64,000 nt of DNA from Tubulanus polymorphus (GCF_964204645.1 NC_134025.1:4717001-4781000), one strand, 5' to 3'. Shown: positions 12,285-27,404, counted from the stretch's first letter. Made by a program: numbers and translations. The notes: a model not told the origin generated them from the sequence alone.

Positions 12285-13829
12285 GAGACAGAGTTTCACA
12301 TAGCAGGTCACCGCGTAAGCGCTCCGTGCGTCAGGCGGGAAGTTCTCTTCTCTTCTATCATTACACGAAAGAACGAACGATGGACATATTTATTAACCGA
12401 ATTATGAAGAACATTTTTTACTTTGTACGAATTCCACGAGATGATCACGAATAAGTCAAGTCACGCACGAAATAACAAAAAAGGAAGACACAACGTGAAC
12501 AAATGGAAAACACCCATTTTCTATCCAATATATATGTGCATATCTATATATTCTGTTCATTTTATTTCTTTATGAAGCAATGAATAGTCGCCGAAGTGTA
12601 TTTGCCGCTACAAGTTGCAGTAGGTAATTCAGTATCTAACAAATTGTATGAAGTCGGTATGATTTGATATAGTACACTCGTCAACTAGTGATTCAGAACC
12701 ATCTGGATTCACACAAATCAATGACGCCGAATAGTAATTTTTCAATTTCCACCTGTCCCCACCATAACACAACACGGGTTTTATTGCGATTGCTCGCGTA
12801 ACATCGGAAATCCGAGAACCTAGGCCACGAGTAACTGAAGTAACTGAGTCTTATGGGGGTGATTATAATCTGAACACATCGAATCGAAGAGAAAATCAGT
12901 TTTTTCAAAATAATGACATTTAAGCCATTATAAAGTAATCTATCATTGACATCTCGATTATATCATACGAATACACGTAGATATCCGTCTATGACCGGAA
13001 GTAACGTATTTACAAGGATAAGATTCCGGTACCGCCCATAACTCGTCAACTATCATACTGGCGTCCATTCACTGACGGAGTAACTGAAAACGTCACGCAC
13101 GGTATGTGTCGAGCTCTTGCGCACATGTCCCACGAGTTTTACACCACAAATCGTCGACCGAGGAATAATGTTTGTTGGTGGCAGTCGCTCCGAGGGCAGC
13201 TGATGTGATGCAACAATTACTTTCAGAGCAACCGAACTGTACGTGTTTGTGGATGACTATCTCAGTAGCCAGCGCGGATTCATTTCATTTCACTGAGATC
13301 ACAACATAGTGAAGACATTATTCGTAGAACTCGGCATCAAAATAAAACGACATTTTACAATTATTTAGCAAGAAAGTTCATTGACAATTCGTGTGAACAT
13401 TTTATAACAATCAACACCGCATGAAGTGCGTGCATCGAAATCCATTTTCCTACCCGTATTTCAGATGAGCCTGCGGCAAAGTCATTAGGACCGACGTCTA
13501 CTGCCACAGTTTGAATGCCACTGGTTTGAATGTAAGAACTCACATGTTAGTTGTAAGTAGCCTGTTTTACATTTTTCTGATCTAAGGGAATCTTTCACGA
13601 TCGAAACGTTTGCAGGGAGGATTTTGTTTTCAAATGTCAAAGTTTAATATCATCCATTTCGGTTCTATTCATCCATATGTAATTTTCACCAGGTAGATGA
13701 TGATAATTAGCCCGATAAGAGACTCGGTACATGTATTATGCGATAAAGGTCTAATTTGGATTTCTAGTCATTGTGACATATGGAGGTATTACATGTATGA
13801 ATACTTTCAGTTTTAGTAAATTTTTCTCC

Positions 13830-13885
13830 GTCACCGAATGCTTGTCCAATCAGCCGATACATTAGAGTCCGACGCGGGTTCGAGC
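13830..13885 (+). repeat. tRNA-derived SINE fragment (degenerate)
   Basis: Contains a good pol III B box (GGGTTCGAGCC, about 13877-13887) preceded by CATTAGAGTCCGAC, which resembles the D-arm and anticodon-stem region of tRNA-derived SINEs. The anticodon loop appears deleted and no full cloverleaf can be folded, so this is not a functional tRNA gene. Confidence 0.35.
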
Positions 13886-15514
13886 CTACGATCTTTGAAT
13901 ACACTTTTAGCCAGGTTAAACTTTTATTCAAGCCATCTGAATAGGCTATTTGTCCAAGCGGGGCAGTTGATGCGGTAACGAATCTTCTCTCAATATATGC
14001 GAAATTTCTTTGACGATGTACTGAATGTATACGATAGCAAGCGGGCCCGCCTCCCTGAAATATGAAACAAACATGATATGAAAAATAACACTTTTCAGTA
14101 TCCATTTACATAGATTTAACACTGTTAACCGCTGTAAATCTAGCCATGTGTACATTATATAGAATAATAAGCACCAATCCTCTTTTTAAATAATGTAAAA
14201 TACCTGTAATTGTAGCAGTTGACTGAATTATAACTGGTATTATTTTCTGAAATGAACAAATTAGTATTACATGAAATATTCGGCCTGCTGCTATACGTAG
14301 ATTTTGTCTCGTAAGCCACGTTTGTGGAATAATAATATTCATAATGTTCTTTGATCAAAGAATATCTAAAAAATCATATTACAAAAGAATTCGTAGAGAG
14401 AATTGCAAATCTTATCTATTGACTGTTATATTATTTGCAAGTGAAATAAGTTGACAACGGACTGTTTCGTTATATCAGAAGCACGAAAAAAGAATGGAAA
14501 TGTAAAAAACGAACAAATCAAATGGTTTAAATACCGATGCAATGGTTTCACGGGTCTAGGTGGTAATGGAAGATCATTGATTAATACTAGTTTTTTTTTG
14601 AAATTTCTGATTAATCTAGCTCACTCACTAATATGCATACAATATGCGAGTCGATCCTTAATCTCACCAAATGTTACTATTATATCGAATCGCGTGATAA
14701 TCACCGCTCAGCGCATTAATTAATTTGATTACGACATCGTAATACATCATAGAATGGCCGTAACAAAAAATCATTGTTGCAACTTCGTAGTGTTATACGT
14801 TAAACGGGGCACAATTATAGGTCTATTCATTAACCAAATCATACGCTGTGCTGTTGCTTATGAGACGTAACTTCATAACGTGTGTCGGTCAGGTCATGAA
14901 AGATTCATTTCTAATAGACCATAAAAGATGATATTTTTGGTTTATGTTGGTCAAATAAGATAAACGGATGACACTTTTTACGCGATGCAAATGAGACTGT
15001 ATACATTTCTATTCTGTCCACGCAGGCTTCAATAATAAAAAACAGATTATCACCTTTTAGTTTAATGAAGTAAACGCAGCAATTATAACCAACCTTAAGA
15101 TATTTTATAGCCCCATGAATGTTCGGCCCTACAATTTATCAACTAGAAGTTACGTTGTAATAAGGTTTGAGACAACGAAGCAGTGACGAAACATTTCTTG
15201 CCAACAGCATTGAACCCTATTTGCAAGGAACATACAGATACCGAATGTGACGGTATTCTTGAACTGCCAGAACCAGGATCTGATGCAGAGATTTGTTGAA
15301 TCGTTTATATGTCGTTTCTTTGGGTTAAAATCAAATATGTGCATGGATTTTGTAAAGAATATTGGCCATCCTCTGGCTAGAACATGGAACTGATAAATAG
15401 TACGATAATCACACTCAAACGTGGTGAACAGGTAATAAGATAAAAACCCACTATGTACAAATTAAAAGAATTCTAAAATCGAGAATTTACTTATTGAAAC
15501 AATCTAAAATATAA

Positions 15515-15560
15515 GAGCACGACGTTTCGATCTCACCCTAGAGACCATCGTCAGGTGTGA
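15515..15560 (-). repeat. CTGACGATGG...GATCGAAACGTC repeat motif
   Basis: On the minus strand CCTGACGATGG is followed about 10 bases later by GAGATCGAAACGTCG. GGTCTC can pair with GAGATC around TAGGGT. A shorter relative occurs on the plus strand near 38220. It is probably a terminal signature of a dispersed retroelement or SINE family; which one is not established here. Confidence 0.4.
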
Positions 15561-18511
15561 GATATAGACTACAAACAGTCTGGTAAATGTTTATTTGCAC
15601 TCAGATTGCGACGATGAAGTTAGATTGAATAACAAGCAGCATTAAGACGCCATCAAGTATATGTAATCATACTATTGCCACAGTTGTGACATATGGAAAG
15701 CTGAATTGAGGTATAAGATTTCGTAGGTTCACACGAAACGAATCTTAAGTACACGGTTTCACTTAAGCTCAGATATACATATTCGCAGCTGTCCGTCGTC
15801 TATCTGTCTGTAAGTGAAAAAGTGTAAGGGAAAAACGTCGAAAATAAGTTTAAGAAATATTTTGATATGTCTCCCCATCCTCGTTTCTTAAGAGATCGTA
15901 AACCCCAAGAATATTCTGTTCCTTGATGACATTTTCAATATCTCTCAAAATCATCATTTGATAAATATTCAACTGCGACTTAACTGGATTCCCATACAAA
16001 CAGAATTCCATTTTACGTTTATCTCTTGCAGATATTTCAAGCCAAATTTCAGCTTGAAGAAAATTCTCGAAGATTGTTGTAAACTTAAGATTGTGTTATT
16101 TGTGTTAAGTAGCTGTTTTTACCGAATGTCGAAATAGCAAATTAAAACCAAAGTATGTGTAGGGCATGATTCCATCGACGTAATTATCTGATAGTTTTCT
16201 TCAATTTTCTCTAATCTAATAATCAACAGGGGAAGAAGAGCCCCGTAGCGCTTCGATGTCATTCGACAAATGTAATTCGATTCTTTATTCGGCATCTACT
16301 GCGGTTGATGGTACGTTGTGTACCTCTCCGATGTTTGATATCCAGTGATGAAGCACAATTGGTTTTAACCGAGTTTAACGCGAAAGTCAATACCACCTCC
16401 TATAAGCTTCATCAACTCGAACATACCACGAATGTTTTGTCCATCGGTCGCGTTACCGTTCTTGACATTCCAGAAATTCTACGTTTAGAAAACCGATCCT
16501 ATATTGGATCTTTATTGAATGGTGTAAACTTGTCTTCACCGAGCAATCAAATCAAGAAACAGACAAACGATAGATGTACCAGATTTATTTTGTATTTGTT
16601 TTAACACATAATGATCAATAGCTTATGTTGATTTAGTATAAGCGGGAACAAAACAACAGCTGCTAAGCGCAAAAAAACGTAGTCGCACATGGTTTGAAAA
16701 TGAGATTTTTGATTATTAGGAAAATATCTATAACTGGCACCTGGAAGCTGCTTCTAGGGTGACATTACAGATGTCAAATCTCTTGATAGATTTGTGTAAT
16801 CTCACGGCTGTTAGTTAAATCAAAGTCAAAGGTTTTCCAAAATTAGCCCTATATATCTGACGCTTAACTGTAAACCATCGTGGGATCTTCAGGATTTGCC
16901 GGTAAAAATTCTTGCCGATCCTTCCATAATTTGATAATGCACCAAAGGTATACTGTCTACGCGCCACAATTGTAAATAGCTTCAGTATGGCGAACATTAG
17001 CATCTGCACAAATTTTTCGTTTGATGGTCATCCATTATTTAACAATTTGTCATTTGCAAGATCGATCTGCAGAAAGTCAAGAGGGAATAATCCATGTATG
17101 CATGCTATGTTTGCCGAGGTGGAGAGGGCACTCGTTCCCAAACTCGCCACGGGCATGTTATGATACATATGTAATCTGACCATAGAACAATCTGTACAAT
17201 CTGAAATCATTATTAAGCTGGATCCAGCCAAAAGTGTCTATCACCATGAAGTGAAATTGCTGGGCATTGCTAACATTAGATAAGAATGGAAGTGATTAAA
17301 TTTTGAAACGAATCTATTTGCGATGTCTCAAAACCTTTAAACTTATAGATATGTATAAATACATGCGCAACTTACTACGAACTAATCAAATAAACATGTA
17401 CATTGAATACGTTTCGATCAATTGAATCGATAAAGTAAGAATTCACGACCAGATTGCGGTGATAAGCCGATACTTGTTTTAGTCTGTAACTCATGATTAT
17501 CTTCGTGTGAAATCGAGCACTGGTTTTAGACATCCATCAATTTAAGCGTACTTTTCCACATTGAACTATTGGAAATTGTTTCCTTAAATGCTTGTATCTG
17601 GATTAATTACGATTGCATTTATCGAACGTTTGATTAATCGTGATATTTTCCGATCATTATTTTTTGCGACGAATAATTATGGATCGTTTGCTTACAGCGG
17701 GGATTCCTCATAAGCGGGGATTTGTCGCGTTTATTCTTTCGCGCTGCGAATGTATCAACGAACTGACAATTATAATCACGTCATAAAAGCTGCGCCGGTG
17801 ATGAGAAATATGAGCATCGTTGTGTGATGAGGCAAAATAGGAAATTGAACGAACACGGTACTCAACAGAATAACAAGTGAAATGTGTTTATTGGACGCTT
17901 AAAACGGATATTAATCACTGATAATCCACGATAATTAATCCATTCAGATGACAATCTATCATATATTGCCTAATTTATAAGCGACTGTGTTGACATTCAT
18001 GGCTGTTTATTGCTGACGGAAAATTCATTGAATTTCATCGACGAAACTTACGATACCGCATTCAGCTCGATAGCTAATCATTGCTCAAAATGGAACAAGT
18101 GCGCTCAGATTTTGTAGTTCTGAAAAAAACTTTTGAAATTTACAGACGTGTATATCACGCTGAGCGGAGCTGACAAATTTGATTTTCGGTAGATTATGAA
18201 ACTTGCTGAAAAGCATATTACTTCACGCAGCATTTCGCCGAAATAGGATTTACTTATCAACTTTCGAAACTCCTCAAAAATTATCTTTATTAGCAGTTGC
18301 TAATGGTCGTTGCCACGCGTAAAATCCGCCTTAAATCATTGCATCGAAAATTTGTCTGATTTGATATTACACTGTAATGTAGTCGGGTGAATTTGGGAAA
18401 GAGGACAGAGGACCAATAATGAAATTTGATAGTTAAATGAAAATATTGGGAATTATAAAATGAATTTTTTTCTCTGTGCTCTTAGCAAATGTTTTTATTG
18501 CTGGGAAAACT

Positions 18512-18540
18512 AAAGTAAACTAAACTAAACTAAACTACAA
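18512..18540. repeat. (TAAAC)n microsatellite
   Basis: About five consecutive TAAAC units (AAACTAAACTAAACTAAACT). A related short CAGTTTA duplication occurs near 19160. Confidence 0.8.
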
Positions 18541-20999
18541 AACCGGATGAATATTTTGAAAGATACTTCTCGACAAAAGACAAAAGACATCGTTTATTGG
18601 ATAATTGGTTAATTTCAGGGATCGAATTTGCTACAGTGACTTTCTATTCGAAACCTGTGACGAATTTTTTTTTGCTGATTTTTCTCCGCGCTACATCATC
18701 GCATGTTAACGTCATTTCTCATTTGGATATTAAACTGGATGAAACGACACATCATCGCTATCAGATTTATAAAAAATAGCCTGAAAAACGTTAATTGCTC
18801 CACCCGTAATTCTAAATTACTGCTGATTACGTCGAGTGGATTTCATCGAATTCTTCGACGCAGAACATAACGTAGATTTTTTTCAATAAGACAAATTTCA
18901 CGGCGAGTTCGTAGATCGTAATGTCGTTTCGACTATAAATTTGAATTTTAATACGAGACGTTCAGAACGTGTTTTATAAACGATGTATGCCTCATCAAAC
19001 ATGCAAATTGGTTTGTCGTAAAATATTAATACAAGAGTCTGATTAGCAGTATGGATCGGTGAATTATCCAACAGGGAAGCGATTTGTGTCCCTCACGGCA
19101 GCTACAGTCTGTGATAGCTTCGTTAAAGCTATAAAACTCGAAACGTGTGACGATAACAGTTTACAGTTTACAGTTTATTTGACGATAACACAGTATGTTA
19201 GTTTGTTGATATCGATCGACGCTGTCGGAGACAAGATAAAACCAAGACCTCGACTCAAACCGTACCGTTTGTCATGTCGAGTTTTTAACTTTCTCGCATA
19301 GGTATACATCGATAACTGCGATTATTTCCAAAATAATTGTGGCTAAGGGCCACAGAATAAGAATCGTCATATTCTGATTTTTTTTTTCACTGACGGAAAT
19401 ACTTAGCTTTTCTCGCCCGTCGGGAGTGAATTCTTTTCCGGCGTTGAATTCGTTTCTTTTTGCGGAAGCTTTCGGCGGCGCCGTTATTAACGCAATTTAC
19501 CCTGCGAATTCAAACTCTTCGTGAAATACATTTTTGATTTAAAACCGTGTGGAATATTCAGTTCTTGAAAACGAGTTCAGTTTTATGTGGCTAAAATGAG
19601 AAAGAGCGGTAAATGGAAATACGTATAAACTGATAAAGTGATTACGTCAGTAATACTAATTTTCACAACCGAATCCGGTGCTAATTTCAACATCCGTTTG
19701 CGCCACTAAATCAACCCACGTAGACTGCTAGTGTATAGGCGATATCTTGCTTATTGACATACTCGATGAATCGATGCTGCTGAATCATTTTTCCGTTTGC
19801 ATTTTATAATGAGATCAGCGATATATAGCATCTTTGTAATAGAGAAAAACACATCTTTCATCGCCTGTATATACGAGTAATCGATGAAAGCAGGAGTCGG
19901 GGTCGCAGATAGAGAACGGCCTTATGAATGGTCATCTTTTTATTCCTTTAGGCTATTTAGCATCCGTGAGCGAGCTTGTTTTTTATCTGATTTCGTGAGG
20001 TGAAACGACGCGACTTGATTTGTTTGCCTATAATCGGTGAACCTATCTGTGGAAACAATTTATCTCTTTGACATGGCAATCTTTATTCGATCGTTAATGA
20101 TCTTATAACCAACTCTTTCGACCTCGAACGGTTCACACACGACCGGAATAACGAACGCCGAAGTGTCGCACTATTAACAGCCTTCCTTCATCAAAAATCT
20201 TGACGAACGATTGGTTTATGACTAGCGCTGCCATAGCTGAATGGATTTTTCAGGATTATTTCGCGCTGTTTACAGACGACGGTCGAAGGATGATTAACGA
20301 GAAACGATTGGTCAAGATATACGCACCGTTCCAAAACCACATCACGCGAATATGAATCTCGCAAAATCCTTTCCTAGGAGGCATATTGCAGATTGCTTTT
20401 ATCTAAGGGCGAATATAGGATTTCTTGTGGACCTGACAATTTGATCGGGCACTTAATCTAAAAATGGTGGCTATGCGAGCTCCGCAGGCGCGAAACATTG
20501 GTGAGGGGTCAGAGGAGAAAGAATTATTTTGGAATTTAGTACATAAAGGGATTTGCTGGTCTATTTCAGTGCCCTTTGGCCTTAATACAGCATTTTCATG
20601 AGATGTCTAAGTGCCCTCTATCTAGCTTTGGGCCAACCCTTTGAACCTTTTTTACACGCAGCTTTTGAAGTCACATTAGAATTTTGCAGAGGATGTACCG
20701 GACTATCTGCTCCACTCCCTGCTAATTCCGCCCTTGTTTATATAGACATTGAAATGACGACTGACCGCAAAGAGCTTGATTAGAAAATAAGTCTTCCTTA
20801 TAATGGGATTAATGATAGATCGAATCGTAAGGCACAAGATGGCTTTGTAAGTGCGACTAACTGCGAAAAGCGAATAGAAACACCATCAAAGTACAGGAAA
20901 ACGACAAAGTATTTGCGTTGGTCTACTACTCAGTAATAGTGCCATGACAATCGAGGTCAACAATTGTCTTGTCTTGTTTGTTATGTGGTAAGCCTCTTC

Positions 21000-21066
21000 A
21001 CCGAGAGTGGCTGAGTGGTGATACGCGCATTGGCTTTTATTAGTTGAAGTGAGAGGGACATCCATT
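21000..21066 (+). repeat. tRNA-derived SINE head (degenerate)
   Basis: GTGGCTGAGTGGTGATACGC matches the pol III A-box consensus (TRGCNNAGYNGG-like), followed by GCGCATTGGCTTTTA, typical of Leu/Ser-tRNA-type SINE heads. The expected B box is degenerate (GAGAGGGACATCC). The following 180 bp may be the SINE body. Not a functional tRNA. Confidence 0.35.
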
Positions 21067-24000
21067 TGTCTGTCATCAGTAATAGAATCAGTAACAACAG
21101 TATGGAAATGGGCATTAAGTGATCCATATGTTACAGGACCTGGGATCCAGCGATGGCCAATCATGTGTACAGCCCTATCAGTATACATGGAACGTCTAAC
21201 TGACGTTAGCCCGGGGATTTTAGCTGTTTGCTCGACGTCGTAAACGTAAATCGCTATCAATGACATATTCTAGACTTACATGCTTACAACGCTGAAGCCA
21301 TTACGAATTGATAGCTTTTTGGTGAGCAAAATCGCACATTGTTTATTAGATGAATTTTTCTTTAAAATGTGCGCATAGAATACTGATAGTTTTTGTTCTA
21401 TTGAATTTGAGTTCATCAAAAATGTTCCTGCAGACTTGTCAATTTTTTAGATACCTTATTCTGAGATCTCGTGCTCGGATAGCTGAGCGTGCTAGTAATA
21501 TTTGCGATTGTTATTTGATTTATTAATAATGACAACACTCTACTCCTCTGGGTCGTTGTAAATCTACGATTGAATTTCGATCAATCTATGAGTTATGTTA
21601 CTTTAGAAAAAAGTGCCTGACGTGAGCGTAGAACCCGATCATCGACATATTCATTCAGAAATGAAAGTTTTACATCAAGTTCTGATATTTTGATTCTTCA
21701 AAAACATTAACAAATTAATCAGAGTTATCAAGTTAGATATTTGCGATGTATAAATGGCAATAATATACTATCGTATTATTTACGATAGAATTTGAAATGT
21801 TTCAAACTTCCAAGGTTGAAAGCAGGTCCGACCGCTGCGGATGAATAGAAATAAAGTAAATTCGTATATTGAAAAATGATTTCTGGAAATTACATGCCAC
21901 TGGTTATTACGTTCCGGCGACAATTGCCGACATTACTCGGTAAGGTTTGAACGATGTATGAGGACGATATCATCCACCGTGTGACCACCGATAACAGTTC
22001 ACAGTTCTCACTCGAGCAATATGACGACTCATAACGCGACAATATAAAAAAGCAATTTATGAACTGGTCGGATAAGCCAGCATAAACGGTGGCTTAGCGA
22101 CATTGATGGGGTGTTATCAGATGCTCCGCACATCCATCGTTTACAGATGGCCAGGTTTGCCATTAGCATAATAACGAGTTTTACCATGGGACATTGCACA
22201 TTCGTTTTCAAAGAATGGAACCCATTCTGTTGCCGTTATTCGAGTTCGGGTTAAAGCTTATGTCATCTTTTTTTCACTCTGTTCACAGAAAGCTTTGCCC
22301 AGTTTTCAATCACGAAATCCCCGCGGTGGCAAGAAAAATAATACTTAACGTACAACATCGGCTAATCGCACTATTGTTTCCGTCATGGTAAACGCAGCAG
22401 ACTTTCATTCGCGTCATTTGCTGGCTCCCGATAGACCGGTAATCGTTCAAAATCAGTTTTCTACGTTTCGGGTTTTACTATCGGAGAAATGAGACATTAT
22501 TAGAAAAATGATACGAAATAATTTTGATGTCGACAAGACAAATTTGCCCATTTGGCAACATAAAATCACTCAGTTTCAAAATTTCTACAAGCTTACAGCA
22601 TCGTTTATTTCTATAAACTGATCGCGGTGGTCGCTTCAGGCAGCTGTGATCTCGGTACCTTCTGATCGAAGCACATGCGTGGGCCTTCGTGCCGGGTATA
22701 TACCAAACTAAGACGTGTTAACCTTTTGTTTGAGAATTTCATCCCCCCTACTCTCGAAAACATAATTCTTTGAAAACAGCGACATCGTTTCTTCGAAATG
22801 AACTACGGATGCTATGCTTTACAACCTTCCCACGTGACGAACAGAGCGAGCTTGTGTAGACAGGGCAAAAAGTACATGAAGAATTAACTTAAGATTTTCA
22901 TCCCGGTGGGGCCCGCGTTAGCCTAAAGAGCATTAACGAGAATTATTTGGTAGGAAATGGTCTTGTGTATTAAACCTGACACATCCCAGTTGGTTTGTAA
23001 CATCACCGTTACATTCAAACTGTCGACAAGAAATAACATCGTTCGTGCGCAAAATATTCTCAGCGACCCGAACAAGAATCACGAGTCGCGCGATGCCATT
23101 AACGTCTCACTGATTTAATAGAAACCTTTTTTGAGAGGCATAACAAATATTCTAAATTAGATTGCCGCTCAAGGGATGTTCACGGGGAATTTAAACTCCT
23201 AGAGTTTGAAAGCTCCTCGATTATTACGAGTGATATTAATGTAAGTATATTTTGCGACGGCGCGGAAATCTTTTAAAATGTATAGCGCCAACGGATCCTA
23301 CGAAGTGATAGGATTAGAATTTCTAGGATCAGACAGAAGTAGATGCCTTGCGCAAAAGATCTTGGTTGTCGTTTGTTTCCGGCTGAAATGTAAACGCGAT
23401 GATTGGAGCCATCTTTTATTCAGCTCTTACTCCTGAACTTTGTTGCTTTTTTAGTAACCATGTTGTTTTGAACTTTGACACTAGACACATATATTTGTAC
23501 AGTTCGACTCATTGTCGTAAGTCATGTCGTAAGTTAACCAACTAAGTCGACGAGAAAAAGATCATTTTCGCTGTGGAAGACTATTCGCATCATTCACTAA
23601 CTTGATTGAAAGATCAATGTTAACCTCGCGAGACTGAGCATAATGTATTTTTATTCGGAAGCGAAGCCTATTTTACGGATCTCATAACTCTCTAAAACAT
23701 GGCTAATATTTGCTTTATCGTTCCGAACGCAGACGTTTGATGACAAATGTACACGGAAGAAGGACATAGGAGAAACAATGATCATATAAAACATGTCTGT
23801 GTTATCAAATAAAACGGCTATACGTCAGGAACTGAAAAATAACCTGAAATATGGTGTCACGTCTAGTGCTTTCTAACAGTGATTGTGAATGCGAATGATC
23901 AATCCACGTAATTTTCAAAGCAATCATCACCAGACAATGTCGCATTTATTTAGTTGGAGCAGTTAGAATAGCACTGAGCTATTTCGTGAATGCGTGGCGC

Positions 24001-27000
24001 TCACATTTACACAAATCTTCCGATTCCGACAGCTGAATGCCACTGCTTTTTGACTCTGACCTAGTCCATCTTCAAGAAAATAGCAGTATCACCATTAATA
24101 TTAACGGTATGTATACGTGATTAATGAAATATTCAGTTAAAAAGCTAATTAGCAAATGTCTATGGAAAAACCGGAAAAGATTATTCATAAACAACAGTAT
24201 CATAGCGATTCGAAAAAATCGTCCCCCTTCCTTAAAGTCTATAAGGACATTAGACCCGAATGAGCGCACAGAAAGAAAACACTCCAACAGAAATTCAAAT
24301 TTCTATTCAAATTTAGTGCTATTGGGAACAATTAATGAAACTGCCGATTTGCCGTTGGGGCTCATTTTTCGGCGTGCGGAGACTTCTGTGAATATTATGC
24401 CCGGCTATCGGCAGCCATGCCATTACAGGCAGTGCGTCAATTACAGCAATGGCAATGATGAAAAATGATGAAATGAACAGACCGAAAAGTGCCTTAAATC
24501 AATGTGGTGACGCTATACAGAAATAAAAAGGATTATTATGATAAGTGTTTTGGACCTCGTTTCGTAGATTTAGTTTGCACTGGATTTAGTGTCCCGATAA
24601 CACAACGTCTAAAGTTTAGTCTTAGCTTTACTTTACTTAACTTGTTTTTCATTTCCGACCAAAAGAGCATCAAATATTTCATCATATATGATACGTAATC
24701 TACACCACGCAATATCATGTGTTATACTATATTTTAGTGCATGATCGTTGAATCCCCACCAGGTAAACCCAATAAAGTAAGTGGTATGTAATTGAATTGC
24801 CCTGCTTCAGTCAAAGTCTTCAGGCATTGCATGATTATCAACATAGAATTTTACGAAGAGTTTACAAACCATCACTTATAGACATTACATAGTGATTTCA
24901 ATTGATATTCGGTACTGCAGGCAAATCGAATGCCGATTCAGGTAAGAATATCACTATTAAATGAATTGAACAATTAAACGGCAAATACTTGATCGAAATA
25001 GAAAAAGACACCCTTTTTAACGAAGGAGTATAATCCAGAATTCTAGAATTGGGACGGCTTAAACGCAAGGTTCTTATCGCATGACATTTCGCTATAGCTG
25101 ATTCTTCTGTTGCGACAGCCTGCGAGATTTCACAGTTGATCCTGTTGTTTTTGTTACCCACGGATAAACCGGTAAATGTCTTATTCATAAACACATCTGA
25201 ATCCCAACAAATACGATTCTATATATGGTTTGTAAAGGCTGAATTTCTGTGCGCTTTCTTCATTTAGGGACCTTAGCAATGCGCTTCATTCAATCTAATC
25301 AGATTTCCTTGTAAACATCTTTAATCGACTCCCGAGAATTCGAGACATTCCGCAGCCCATGCCAGACTCAAAGTTCAAGTTATTCTGCCGTCTTAACGTC
25401 TCATTGTAAGATGTCTCCCCCAGCCGTTATAAGGGTTCGCTTAGCTGCACATGAACGTATTTACGACATGAAATTTAATGAATGGGTCGGTGTACATATG
25501 GCAGTGAAACTTCAAAAAAATCTGCTTTAAAAGATGTATCTGTTTCAGGTTCCTGAGAATCGAAACACTCGAAATAATGCGAAGATGCAAAAGAAACAAA
25601 AATGGCTCTCCGATAAATAAGCCGCTTTTGTGACCATTGGAATTATTGGTTTTGTAAATGACGTACTTCGGTATAGTAATCGCCGAAATTCTTCCATCCA
25701 AGAACGTCAATTTAGCTCACAACTCCTGCTGGCGCTGAGTAAATGGATTACTAGCGGCTTTTGATGCATGATTGGATTGGGCCTCGTTCGGACAACATGG
25801 TTTCCCTGTAAAAATGATCCAATTTGCAATCTATTGATAACGAACTACCTCGGGAAAATCGTAGCACATTTTCAATATCATTCCGCGCACCTACATCCTA
25901 GAAATTACCGATCATTCATACAGACCTTCCTGCGTAAAAAACACTAAGACTAAAAAAGAATCAATCTTCTTCGCTAAATAGGTACAAACATTAGAAAATT
26001 AGCATTAAATGAAACCGTAGATTCTAAAGCTTTAATCTCCATATAGACATTCAACTAAATTCTTTTTCAAGATCTTAAACTCGGAAATCGTATGTTGACC
26101 AGACGTCGTACTCCCAATCAAACACTGATATCTTATCTCCTCTCCGGTTGATAGTGATCTGATAACATTTCGGCGTGAAGATTTTTTACATACTCATTAT
26201 GGTCCAGGACGCATCGTATTATTCATAACAGTTTTGACGTTTTGTCGTTAACGCGCGCACAGCGTAACGCCATCGAATCTACCTGGCGATACATAATATC
26301 GCCAGTATATCGCCAGTAATAACATTAGATAGCTGCTAAACTAATCGCCAGAGCGCTGTATAATCACTTTTGTTCCAACCGGATGACCAGCATTATATTC
26401 TTTCCCAGTTGATTGTAGAATTAGCTTCTTCCGTATAGCGCAATAAGGTTCTCGTAATAACTTTTCACCAAAGGCTAGATTGGTTTTATCGCATCTTAAA
26501 ATCATTATTTACTGGCGAAGCTCTGTGGTACCCGAATAAAAAGACGATTTTTCAACCAATTGATGACAAAGACTAGATTGAACGGACAAGCTCACGGAGG
26601 CGTTTTTGTTTCATTGCATTGTTTTGGCCATCATCTCTTCCCGGAGCAACGTCATTCGCGACGGCTTTGAAGGCCTTGCTTAATTCGCTTTGATTTCGTG
26701 AAGAAATTGCGTTTTCTGCACCTCATTCCATCGGTGACTCTGTTAATCAGATTAACATCTGTCTGATAATAACATGTTAACTGGGAATCGATGAAAAAAT
26801 ATCAGTTCGGTTCCGTTGACATTACATGGAAACGCGTTGATATTTATGTGACATACGCAATCACGGTTATTCTTGTCGATGATGGTCAGTTTTTTGGTTA
26901 GCTAATCGAGCCGCAGACCATTTAATTTCCTGGTATTTCTGCCTCACTAGTCGGCTGTCTTCCATTTATCTAACTCGCATCCGCACCAGTGGCATTTCCT

Positions 27001-27289
27001 GGCCCATAAACTGTCTTATACTTTATACATGCGCGGAAGCGACGTAGCCGGATCCTATCAGGGAGAGTTTCATAAGGGAGTTTCGCCATCCAATCAGATT
27101 CACCTCATCTGTATTCTCTTTTCTTATTAATCGTAATTACGATCAGCATGGTCTCGTCTTGAGCCCGGCTTTCTTTCTAGTTGAACTGCAAGTAGCCAAA
27201 CGTCATTACGGTCTGCCATGCGGTGTCGATCAAAATTTCAGGTCGAATCACATATTCATATTAGTCCGCGCTACAGAGTATTATGCGCA

Positions 27290-27395
27290 ACTGACTGGTT
27301 GACTGAATGACTGGATGATTAGATGACTGGATGACTGGACGACTTGATGACTGGCCGACTAGGCGCCTGAATGACTGGACGACTGGATGACTGGT
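27290..27395. repeat. degenerate 8-bp tandem repeat (GATGACTG)
   Basis: About a dozen variants of GATGACTG/GACGACTG in head-to-tail order with 8-bp phase. It is non-coding; the antisense open frame across it is a shadow of the repeat. Confidence 0.8.
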
Positions 27396-27404
27396 TCAAT
27401 GTGA

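Larger units (their letters stand above)
10892..20999. other. gene-poor region, part 1
   Basis: About 10 kb with no recognisable coding exon. It contains a perfect palindrome (12255-12284), a tRNA-derived repeat scrap (about 13830-13885), an inverted CTGACGATGG motif (about 15525) and a TAAAC microsatellite (about 18512-18540). Longest open frames are about 60-115 codons and AT-rich, as expected by chance. Part of the region may hold introns or UTRs of genes whose short exons I could not identify. Confidence 0.5.

Noticed and set aside
13830-13890. Functional tRNA gene
   Set aside because: The B box is good, but the anticodon arm is deleted and no acceptor stem can be paired.
13764-14105. 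113-codon minus-strand ORF
   Set aside because: Spans the tRNA-derived repeat scrap, has several overlapping alternative frames and no recognisable family.
20886-21266. 126-codon minus-strand ORF
   Set aside because: Overlaps a SINE-like sequence, has no domain, and its length is within chance for this base composition.
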